The position numbers and the translations under genes are program-made. A stretch of DNA of 64,000 nt. It comes from Cinclus cinclus (lineage: Eukaryota; Chordata; Aves; Passeriformes; Cinclidae). The notes under the pieces were generated by a model. That model ran no database searches, was not told where the DNA came from, and saw only the letters and a program-made list of their open reading frames with translations. The stretch is taken from contig NC_085047.1 in assembly GCF_963662255.1 (NCBI RefSeq), forward strand, positions 9,912,347 to 9,976,346, written 5' to 3'. This document shows positions 52,700 through 62,364 of this stretch, piece by piece; position 1 is the stretch's first letter; each line of letters starts with the position of its first letter.

Positions 52700-53685
52700 C
52701 ATTACAGCTAAATACATAACAAACATCTACACACAATATCGTACTGCATGAGTTTTGGCACTGCTGCCATTGAACATGGAGAGAACACGGGGGCTGTCCA
52801 AACAAAATTCCAAGAAAAGAGCAGGATGCTGAGAAAATTAGAAAGCACATTGTTTTGCCAAAACTTCCAGTCCCCTCTCAAGCAAATTAACTTTCATAAT
52901 GCTACAACTACACATACAAACAAAGCCAAACTCGCTGACTACAATCAACTTCCCAGGACAGTATGTGCCACAGGTTATCCAATGCATCGTAAGTAGGAGG
53001 AGTAAAAGGATAAAGCTAACCGTCTCAGCCAAGGATAGGTAAAATCCTAAGACCTAAGCAAAACACAGAAAGAGAAGTGCCACTGCTTTAAAACTGGGTG
53101 AAGAGTTTTAAAAACTCTTCAGACACTAAGAACACAATGTTGATCTTTCCCCTCGAGCAATGCTACAACATCTCCAAAAAGGTGATAGTATGTTCAGCAA
53201 AAGTGGATTTCATCATTCAGGTGTCCACACAGTCATGGACTGCTGAAGTTCAGAAATTTTTTCAAGTCTGTTATTCAGAAACCTGTGAGAACAGAAAGGA
53301 AAACATTCAATGTGGCACTTGTGTTCCCCAAGCAATGTTAAGGAAGAAAAATTATGAAAACACAACAGGCACCTAATAAATACTGAGGGAAGCATAAGAA
53401 AGAACAAGCTGGACCAGTGGAAGAACAAGAAGAGTAAATTCTATCACACATAAGCAGGAACAAAAGGAGCTTCTCTCAATCTTCAACAACTACACCTGAA
53501 TAAGAGGTTCCACTTACCAGCTAATAGGTACCTAGTAAATTTTTTATAACCTGGGGAGAGCAAACAGTATAAATACAATGGAACCAAGCTAGAGGATGCT
53601 GAAGAAGGAAAGAGGGTGTGCTTGGTTAAGGAGGGGGTGGAGTGGGCAGTCTTTCTTCCCCTCCCACAAGCTGTCAAGTCCTTCT
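52700..53685 (-). other. ROBO2 intron; no gene seen
   Basis: AT-rich intron between the candidate enhancer and a CR1 reverse-transcriptase relic. Overlapping open frames on both strands at 52748-53428 are not recognisable. Confidence 0.6.
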
Positions 53686-53743
53686 GTGCTCACCCCCCTC
53701 CCTCATCCCTGCTAAAAACCTTCCTCTCACTGCCTGCCATGAC

Positions 53744-53785
53744 AGGTGGTCCAGATTTTCACTTAGAAAATCTGGCCACCCTATG
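53744..53785. repeat. Hairpin-forming insertion, possible MITE relic, inside CR1
   Basis: GGTGGTCCAGATTTTC (53745-53760), loop ACTTA, GAAAATCTGGCCACC (53766-53780): a 15-bp stem with a single bulged T. It sits exactly where similarity to CR1 reverse transcriptase breaks off. The termini (AGGGTGGCCAGA when read inward from the right) resemble terminal inverted repeats of the AGGGTGACCAGA kind that I recall from small DNA transposons of amniotes. The family assignment is tentative; the hairpin itself is plain in the sequence. Confidence 0.6.
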
Positions 53786-53910
53786 TTTGCAACACCTCCC
53801 CGCTTAGTATCATCTGTGAATTTAATTAGCATGCAGTTTACCCACTCGTTCAGATTATTAACGAAGATGTTAAACAAGACGCAATCCAAATAAAAAGATC
53901 CCTGTGGCAA
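53786..53910 (-). mobile_element. CR1-type LINE reverse-transcriptase relic
   Basis: A minus-strand frame starting at 53910 reads MPQGS, then CVLFNIFVNNLNEWVNC, then KFTDDTKRGGVAN. This corresponds to the palm region of CR1 reverse transcriptase, where family members have PQGSVLGPVLFNIFINDLDE and KFADDTKLGGVAD. The FTDD tetrad stands for the catalytic F/YxDD motif, so both Asp are kept. The homology stops at about GVAN, where a hairpin-forming insertion (53744-53785) interrupts it. The flank beyond 53910 does not continue clearly into earlier reverse-transcriptase sequence. The frame is a fragment with no intact protein. Confidence 0.85.
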
Positions 53911-53914
53911 ACCA

Positions 53915-54960
53915 GTTGATGCCTTTCTTTACATCATTTTATTGCTGTCTATTGTAACCTTCTATTTAGAGATGTCAACCAATGATTTATCTACATGATA
54001 GCATGGAGAACCAAGCAAATTTGCCTTTTGTTTTCCCAGCTAACAGGCTGTGATACACTATATATAGTAGAAGTATACACAATAATTCCCATTTCCCAAA
54101 TCCTGTGTCTCATCTACTACACATATTATTTCATCACACTAAAATATGTGTGTCCCTTGCTTCTCCTGATTCATCTGCCACTCCCCAGCCATGTGCACAG
54201 AATCAGTGTTAAATGATGGTCAGGAAAAATCACACCATTTGTAATAATTTCTAGTGTCAATCTAAAACCAGTCCATGGAAATCTGGCAGAGAGAGACAAT
54301 CATTATAAAAAGTAAGACTGTTGAATACATTAAATCTCTCCCATTTTCATAAACTAGATTTGAAATGAAAGTTTAGCAGCAGCGGGAGCTATGCAAGGAG
54401 TATGTAAAGCAAAAATAATTTTTATTTATGGAAAGGCATGCAAGAGGACGACTCTAAGTCAATTAGGGCATTATTACAATTTTAGTCATCAGATGAGCAA
54501 AACTACAATGTAGTGTCTGGGCAATGATATTTAGGTTTTGAAATTAAAGTAAATGTAATAGAGTTTCACCCGTAAAGCAAATGGCATTTGGGAAAAAGAC
54601 AAGCAAGAATGGCAAAGAGAACCCTCTGTACAACTGAAGACTTACAAGTTGGGAAAAATTCAGAGAACATACCACTGGATTTACACACACATATATATAT
54701 TCATATATATATTACAGACATACATACAGCTTTGCTCATAAACCAAACCCATTGTAGCTTAAAACATTAAGCAGAGTCCTCCCTCACAAAAATACTGTGA
54801 TATGAGAAACAAATGAGCATCTGAACATCCAAAGCTAAATGCAAATTCTCTCTAAAGCAGGCGGCCACATGTACCAGAGTCACAAAAGCTCTCTCTACAC
54901 TTATCTATGGAGTACTTGTTTTACTTACAGACCTTGTTGCCTGGAGGAATTGTGAATGCC
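53915..54960 (-). other. ROBO2 intron; no gene seen
   Basis: AT-rich intron; includes a CA/TA microsatellite at 54683-54714. The part next to the CR1 relic (53920-54060) may be diverged LINE sequence, but I could not align it. Confidence 0.55.
54683..54714 (+). repeat. Short CA/TA microsatellite
   Basis: ACACACACATATATATATTC followed by ATATATATATTA. Confidence 0.88.
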
Positions 54961-54970
54961 CCATACACAG

Positions 54971-55102
54971 AAGTGCTCAAATCCAGGTTGGATGGACTTC
55001 TGAGCAACCTGGTCTGATGGAAAGTGTCCCTATCCATGGAAGGGACATTGGAACTGGATGACTTTTAGTGTCCCTTCCCACCCAAACCATTCTATGATTC
55101 TT
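54971..55102 (+). mobile_element. CR1 LINE 3'-end fragment, plus strand
   Basis: AAGTGCTCAAATCCAGGTTG, GATGGACTTCTGAGCAACCT, GGTCTGATGGAAAGTGTCCC, TGGAACTGGATGACTTTTAG, TGTCCCTTCCCACCCAAACC and ATTCTATGATTCTTCTTCC follow the sense strand of the avian CR1 3' end, including the terminal ATTCTATGATTCT repeat. It is little diverged and opposite to ROBO2 transcription. Confidence 0.95.
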
Positions 55103-55104
55103 CT

Positions 55105-56980
55105 TCCATCCCAAAACATTCTATTTTTTTTTTTTCTGCTGAGAAATCACAAAAAAATTGCCTTAAATCAGTTCCAATAAACCTAACTAAAACATTAGAG
55201 CCTCCTTATGCATGTTACAAAGAGCAAATGGGAGAGCTCCGGTCCTTCCACTGCAGCTTCCAATTGTCAGCATAAAGCAAGACATTCTGATCTTCCCAGG
55301 TAATACCACATTCCAAGTGAAGAAAATACACGAAGCACAACAGGTTTCCAAAGCTATCTTGTGACAGAATGGAAATAGCCTAAGCAAAGACTAAAATAAA
55401 TTCACAAATCTATAAATTCAGTTTATGATGAACTAAAAATGAAACTCTCAAGCAGAGGGCTGCAACCTCCTCCTGTTGACCTGCAATACTCCTTAGCAGC
55501 TTAAACAAAGCACTCCATATCATACTATCATATGCACTGTTCTTCTACAAACCCATGGATAGGAACATAATTTACTTTAAAGACATATTTCAAGCAATAT
55601 AGTAGTAAATAGAAACCTAGAAGAAGGGAGCATATATGACACTGTTTATGTGTTTTATTAGAAAAACACTAAAACAGTAATTTTTGCATGCTAATGTAAT
55701 TCTTGAGTCAGTTTACTCACAGATATACATTTAATGTCCATATCTGCTGAAGAACCTAATTTTACACAGTCTGTCTCAAGAGACCTAATGCGCTCTAAAA
55801 TAAGTGAAGCACAAGCAGAAAGTATTTTCTTTCATATTCCTTAAACAATGCAAACCGACACTTATTCAGATATTCACAAAAAAAAAAAATATCAAGGCAG
55901 CCACTGTGCCTAACCATTAAAAGGAGTCAAAGAACCTACAAAGCACCAATGCCACATCTGCTGCCTCCTCCACACCAAAGAAACTGTGGTAATGCACGAT
56001 TAGGGGCTGAGAGGAATGCAACAGAAGTGTATGTAGGTGGCAGAGGTCACTGAGGGACAGTATAAAGGAAGGAGAGGGTCAAGTTATTATCTGGAATGCA
56101 TCCACAGGGCACAGCCATCTTTTAAATTAGTTTTTATAATAGCCATCCCTGTATTGATTTAATAATATTTTTATGCTACGGATTTACTGAGTGTGCCATG
56201 AAGAACCACATCAAAGAACAACTTGTGAAACCAGGGCTTGTTTCTTTTCCTAACACAGGACAAGGAGAATATGTCCTAACTTGAAAGCCTCAATTTGATC
56301 TATTTTTAATGCTTTATTAGCCTTGTTTCCTGTGAAAAAGCAAAAATCCACCATCCAAACATCATCAAGTCCTTCAATTACAAGTCTTCAGGTAAAATAA
56401 CACAAACACCACAAAAACTAAATTTGACGTTTAAATCAAATATGCTTCTGTGTATGTGGCAACTAAATTATTATATACATAAAGGTGAAATGGAATGGAG
56501 GGAGAACATCCGCTTAGAAGTATGGTTCACAACACTTTGGAGTATCAGGCCTATAAAGGTAAGTTTTCAAGAATAAGTAGGCACTGTAAATTATACAGAC
56601 ATGACAGATAAAATACTCACAGACACTCTTGTAAAAATGTAGAGAAAATCAGCTTAAGGTAGATGCTTTACTTAAAGGAAGGCAAGCAGAGGCTGACACT
56701 GGAAGTAGGGAACCATTCCCAAGTCAAGCCTCTTGGGCACTTAAAAAGCAGTTGAAACAAAACTATTCCTGGTATATCAGTAAATGCCACTGACTGCTTG
56801 TTCCATCACTTGCCTCCCTCCTCCAGAATGAGAGGAATAAGAGCAATAGTTCAAAGAGGCAGAAACAAACAATAAGGGTCATTTTAGGCCCTAAGGTCAG
56901 GCTTTATGTTTCAGGGTAGGGCAACCTGAAGTAAAACAGTTAACAACTTCCCAGTGACCCTGGAAAGGAAGTTACTTAAT
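55105..56980 (-). other. ROBO2 intron; no gene seen
   Basis: AT-rich intron with T and A runs (about 55122-55134 and 55878-55889). No recognisable gene or interspersed repeat. Confidence 0.65.
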
Positions 56981-56984
56981 ATTC

Positions 56985-57240
56985 ATATTGACAGAAAAGA
57001 AGAAAAGATTAATCATGTGAAATTAGCATTTTCATTGAGGACTTTGGTTGGATCTTATGTTCTACTTTAAGAGAAAGACAACAGCTTCACACCGGCACTT
57101 TACATCTCTCATTTATCGAGGCACTGCAGCTTGCTCCTAACTGTCATTAAGTGATGAATAACGAAAGACTCCTTCATTTTTACCTCAGATTAATCATGCA
57201 GCCTCCTCCATCTTTCCATGCTTCAATGTGTGCGCTGAAC
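56985..57240. promoter_or_regulatory. Candidate intronic regulatory element
   Basis: Repeat-free 250 bp with two ATTAATCATG motifs (57008-57017 and 57190-57199), TGTCATTAAGTGATGAATAA near 57141-57160 and GC-containing blocks between them. It ends at a TTTTA-repeat. The duplicated ATTAATCATG is compatible with PBX/HOX-type sites. Inference from motifs only. Confidence 0.25.
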
Positions 57241-57270
57241 ATTTTTTTATTTTATTTTATTAATTTTTAA
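57241..57270 (+). repeat. T-rich low complexity with TTTTA units
   Basis: TTTTTTTATTTTATTTTATT-type sequence flanked by unique DNA. Confidence 0.85.
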
Positions 57271-57274
57271 TTCA

Positions 57275-58255
57275 TGTGGAGTAAAGAAAACGATTTAATT
57301 AGACTTAAATTCTATTGGGGAAAAATGGTCTCAACTAAAAGGGAATCACCTAAGTATTTTCACCTCAAAGCTTTCAAGTGCCACCATCCACTATTATTTC
57401 TCAAATTGTATCACATCTGTGCTAATTTCAACCCATCTCTTATATTACACAAATAAACAATTAAAAAAAAATCCCCCCAGTTACCTAACACAGGGAAAAA
57501 TGGTGTAATAATTAATTGAAACAAGTACAACATCTAGACTTGATAATTGCTATCACAAAGTAAAATACAAAACACTGTACAAGTAATATAATAATGTCTC
57601 TCGAAATAATCGGGCCAAGCCAAAACAATGCTTTGCAAGTCTCTTACCAAGAGACCTTTTCATAATCTCCATCTTCCTCCAAATATATCAGTTACATAAC
57701 AAATACAAAATATAGCAATTACAGTACAACACAAATCTGTCCTCAGTATTAAGCGCCTAAATCATTGGCCCTAAAATAATGTTGCAAAATGGATTTTTGT
57801 GCATGTAACCAACTGAGGGTGAAATCAGCATGTTTACTCTTACTATAAAGCATCTTGATCCATCACCTGCAGACTGATCTCTAGCTTTATTCAGGTGACT
57901 TTAACATTACTTAAATGGCAGGTACTTCCCACTATTGTACCAGAAAGAAGGCTCCACACTGGACAACATCATGCACATAACACCAGTGCATCACGTCCAA
58001 TTGGGCCACATTCCTTTACTCTTCTCAAAGATTTGTAATCGCTACAGCTCTACATTTTAACATTTTTCTTACTGTGTTACTCCAATATTACATTTCAAGG
58101 TTTAATTAAATTACTTGCAAGGTTACATCATTATTTTTTCTAAGATAAAGAGACATTTAAAATTTTATTCCTCATCTACATTATTTTGGCTGAAAAAAAG
58201 AATCAAATTTGTAAAAAATGAGTAGAAACTTTTCAAAATCACAACAGCCCTCCTG
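57275..58255 (-). other. ROBO2 intron; no gene seen
   Basis: AT-rich intron. No recognisable gene, RNA or repeat beyond short homopolymers. Confidence 0.6.
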
Positions 58256-58606
58256 TTTCTTTTTTCATCTCCTCTGGCATATTCTCTTAAACTTCTTCCA
58301 AGTTTTCACTAATCTTTTGTCAGCACCTTTGAGTTGTCTCTTCTGACATAGCTGTAAATCACGAGACCTAGAACTGTACATGCTAAAAAAGCTAAATTCC
58401 CCCCATCTGCAGAAAACTGGCACAAACTTTCCATTCCATTGAAGTTTCAGGTTCACCCTGTTCTCTTGCAAAACTGATATAATAGCTTGTCATTTCCAAA
58501 AATGCTCTTCTAAGCCACATCACCGATCTCCCATGTTGATCCTTGTTACATATGATTTAACCATTGTTTTTTTTTTTATAGCAATCCATTTTCTTCTTTA
58601 ACTCCA

Positions 58607-59080
58607 TTACAAACTTCCTGAAGTCCTTTTGTATATTGATAACTGTGTAACTTCCCTATCTTCAGATCTGAGAGCCCGAATCAAAATTTTCTTGCTTATT
58701 TTAGCGTAAAATTTTCCATTTAACATTATCTTTACCAAGAGCATTTCCATCCAGACTAAATTCACATGATATCTTCCATTAGTCTTTGCTTTTTCCTGCT
58801 GCTGCTCCCTAAACGAAGGGGTATTATCACACTCTGCAGAATGTGCTCTTTCAAAGTAAAACTGATAACTCTGATGATTTTCAAAGGCTACATTAAAATT
58901 TAATAAAACAAGTAGAATTGTGCCCCAAAATTTAACATGTGATTCTCTTCTTAAGAAAACACAAAACAAGATGCATTTACTGAGCAACATGAACTGGATC
59001 TTCACTGTTCTGCTGTTATAAAAAGTGTAACTTCCTTGGCCATCACATATATCATTTTCCTTTAAAGTTCTCCCCTGGAA
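58607..59080 (-). other. Unidentified long open frame (minus strand)
   Basis: An open frame of 132 codons from the ATG at 59005; the same frame stays open about 25 codons further upstream, giving over 155 codons without a stop in AT-rich DNA. It begins with a hydrophobic stretch (KCILFCVFLRRE, then FWGTILLVLLNFNV), followed by a polar, Lys/Arg-rich part. I recognise no domain. Another open frame on the same strand lies about 0.3 kb upstream in the reading direction. It may be chance, an unannotated exon, or a decayed inserted gene; a chance frame of this length is not rare in 64 kb. Confidence 0.2.
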
Positions 59081-59311
59081 GTATTTTCAGACTTAAACTG
59101 GCATTAGATACTGTTTTCATTAATCTTACTGGCATTCAAGTTAGCTGGACGCTTCCTCACAGAAAGTGTGGAAATAGAATAGCACCAAATGTTAATGTTT
59201 GTGGCACAGCACCATACACACAGATTTGTTATCCTATGGATCAAAGAAACAAGAAATTCTGTCACTTTGAGACAGGATATCATATATTAGGACAGCTAAA
59301 CACAGTGGGAG

Positions 59312-59810
59312 CTACAAAACAGCATTCTCTATTTCTGTCACCCTTTTGTTCTTCCTGTGGATGACAACACATTTATTTGCTTGGATTCTATGCTCATAAA
59401 TCCTTTCCAAGCCACATTCATTTTTGTCAGGGTGCAGATACCACTCCAGCACCCATGTATGCTCCTGAACACACGAGATAGGAGTACAACTCCAGACTCT
59501 ACCATCATTATGATACCTGGCAGACATTTCACTCACCTCAATTTTTCCATTTTTAAAATGCAGATATGGCCACAACTCCTTTATGAAGCATTTTGAAATC
59601 CACTGATGGAAAACCCACAGAACAACCAGCATTGTCAGCTTACCAAGGTGTCTCCCTGACCTGTGCCCTGCATGCACAGATGGCTTACAACAGTGTGTGA
59701 CCAATGTCACTGTCCTCCTGCTATGCCACTGAACAGTCACAGGCACGATGTATCTGCAGTCTTGATCTGCTGTTTGAGTTTCAGCCTCTGTCCTCCTGAA
59801 ATGTCAGGCA
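59312..59810 (-). other. Unidentified long open frame with internal consensus splice donor (minus strand)
   Basis: A frame open for about 165 codons, from a TGA near 59815 to the TAG at 59312. It has no early ATG; the first inside it is near 59632 (MLVVLWVFHQWISK). Between residues GKIE and VSEM the DNA reads TTGAG followed by GTGAGT at 59536-59531, a full-consensus 5' splice site, so the part before it could be an exon whose frame happens to read on. No domain is recognised. It lies in the sense orientation of ROBO2, upstream of the Ig1 exon. The predicted peptide does not resemble either human ROBO2 N-terminus that I remember, so I do not call it an alternative first exon. Confidence 0.2.
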
Positions 59811-59859
59811 GCTCTGGGCTTCGACAGCATTATGGGGATATTTTGGGCTGTTAAGCTGA

Positions 59860-61955
59860 TTTCTCTAATTTTACTGTAGTCATGAAACAGAACTGTTTCA
59901 TAGTTTCAAACTAATTTTACACACATCACATGGTAATTCCCAGAGTACTAGTTGTTAATACTATAATGCCCAAACCAATTTATATCTTTGGAGATGCAAA
60001 AAGACCATTTAACAACTATATCTATTTGTTAATTTTTTTACATTATATATGCACATATAGAAAGACACAAGAACTCATTGCTGGATAAGCAAGATTATTT
60101 TCCTAAAATGCCAAGATAAAAATAACTAACTTGCTCTAAAGTATTAATATATTTTAAGTCGGGAAGAATATTGATGCAGCAGATGTGAACTGATTGAGAA
60201 ATTAAAAGTCCATGATGTTTCAGAGCAGGTTTTATATAAAAAAATAAACCTAGCATTCAATCAAGATCCGCATGCTACATTCCCCCAATCTAGATGGATA
60301 ACGGCCCAATTTTTTATCACACAGAATAAGCAAAATGCTGACAGTATCAACAGTTAATTTATTTACTTATACAGTTACTCTGGAAATAATTGCTCTTTTC
60401 TTACACTTGAATAAATTTATTGGTTTCACAACTGATTTCAATAGAAATTAATTACTAAGCACTAGCACTTTGCACTGCATGTTGGTGAAAAAACTAACAA
60501 ACAATTTGAGAAGCTTTCCACACTTTGTCAGAGAAGGCCAAACTCCAGACAAGTTAAAAGTTTGATCTACGTTGCAAACACAAGTGCGGTGCCTCCCACC
60601 ACACCACCTCAGATTGCAGGAGGCACTAGAAAGAGCAACAGAACTTTCCATAATGAAGGACTTATGGGGACTCCATAACTTATATTTGCTTACACGACTG
60701 TACATTTGTGTTCCTGTCACTTTCACCAAAACAGTCAAATGTTGCTTTACTGCCTGCATTCTATTTCTCAAACAAAAACCAAAAAATAGCCATCTAATTA
60801 CATTTCAAGCATTTTTAATATTAAACAAGTTGGTGAAAAAGCTACAAATAGAATCTGCTGCCATGTGAGATGACCCCTCAAAGACAAATAAAGCCCTAAA
60901 GCAAACACTAAGCATGGAACGATTGCTGTCCTAAACAGGGCTTCCTCCAGCACTCCTCCTCATAGCAGAGTGCAAGTCCCAGCACACTCTCCCAGGCACT
61001 CAGCAGCTGTAACCCATCTGTGTACTTTGTAGTCTGCTTTCACCCCTTCTTTTAAAACGTCCATGATGCTCTACCTCACCCCATAGAAGCTTAAGACCAG
61101 CACTGCCCAATTGTTGAAACCCTTCTTAATAATATAATGAAGATAATAAATTCAGAGAATGTTACAGCCAACAGAAGAGCAGATACAAGTTGAAATGCAT
61201 TTTAGGTAGGATGCTGTTTTTCACCAAAACTCTATTAGATTTTTACCAAAAATTAACCAGCACAAATTCTTATTCCAGGTAATAAAGGTAACAAAGAAAG
61301 GTTTGCACCAAGAGTCACATCACGACCTGCATTTAACACAGGATGGTTTCACACAGCACTCTCTCCCCCCACTCCACAAATGTGCTCCTCAACATCTCTG
61401 CAGCTCCCAGGCTATTCCCCCACATCAGTATCAACCTTTTGCTTTGAAGCTTGTTCAGCTGCTGAGTTATTCTCACTCCAAAAGCTCAGAGTGATTTTTC
61501 TAACTTTGATAAAAATGACTCACTTCCTTAAAAGATTTGTGCATATGAGATGAGACCTTATTAGTAGGCATAAGAGGTATGTAAAGCCTCTCCCAGAGCC
61601 CACTCCATTAGTACTAATCAATATTAATTTAAAATTGCATAAAGGCAGCTTTTCAACTATAAATGACTTAATCCTTTCTCCCTCTCCTCGGCTCCCCAGC
61701 AAAAAAACCTGTATCTTTCATTATATTTGAGATACCAGGACACTCTGTCTCCGTTCAAAGGTAATTTACAGTTTATCTTCATATCCAGAATAGCTACGAA
61801 GTAGAGATGATATTACCCAGAACTGTTTGGTGAACCTTGCCTTTCACTTCTTCCCTTGAAAGCACGTGAATATATCTAAGCATGAGGAATAAACTGCTTT
61901 TAAGAATCAACACACTAGGACTAGAAAAATGTAATTGCTGTAATGGTCAAGTGGG
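59860..61955 (-). other. ROBO2 intron; no gene seen
   Basis: AT-rich intron. Overlapping open frames on both strands at 60448-60868 have no recognisable domain. No repeats beyond short runs. Confidence 0.65.
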
Positions 61956-61959
61956 AACA

Positions 61960-62315
61960 ACTAACACAGCTCAGGGTGAGTTTCAACCACCTTCCCCTCC
62001 CTGATTGCCTCAAGGAACTTCAGCTGCTGCTGCACCTACAAGATCAATGCTGCTAATTGTGAGGAAAATTATTCAGGACAGCACAGAGCCTCCTATTAAT
62101 GATGCCTGCCAGTAGAAAGTCAGTTTATCAGCTATGCTAAAGGTCAACATCAATATCAAATGCAACAGCTTCAAATGATTTTATCACTGACTTTTTAGAG
62201 AAAAATCACTATGGTGGTGCAGTAAATTTCACAACTGGCTGCACTTCAAAACCATTTAGTTTCCCTGCTCATCAGGTGCCCTGATTATGCTTGTTGGTTA
62301 ATATTACTTCATTTG
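61960..62315. promoter_or_regulatory. Candidate intronic regulatory element
   Basis: Repeat-free segment of mixed composition: CTTCAGCTGCTGCTGCACCT with overlapping E-box-like CAGCTG, GCTGCTAATTGTGAGG, CTATTAATGATGCCTGCCAG, and ATCAGGTGCCCTGATTATGC, in which CAGGTG is another E-box. It ends at an A-rich low-complexity stretch (62326-62361). Composition suggests conserved noncoding DNA. Unproven. Confidence 0.25.
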
Positions 62316-62325
62316 ACTGTAACAA

Positions 62326-62361
62326 GAAAAAAAAAAACAAACAAAAAAAACCCCAACAAAA
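62326..62361 (+). repeat. A-rich low-complexity sequence
   Basis: A runs with single C and a CCCC interruption (AAACAAACAAAAAAAACCCC). Similar A/C blocks occur at 25291-25330 and 47080-47125. Confidence 0.85.
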
Positions 62362-62364
62362 CAT

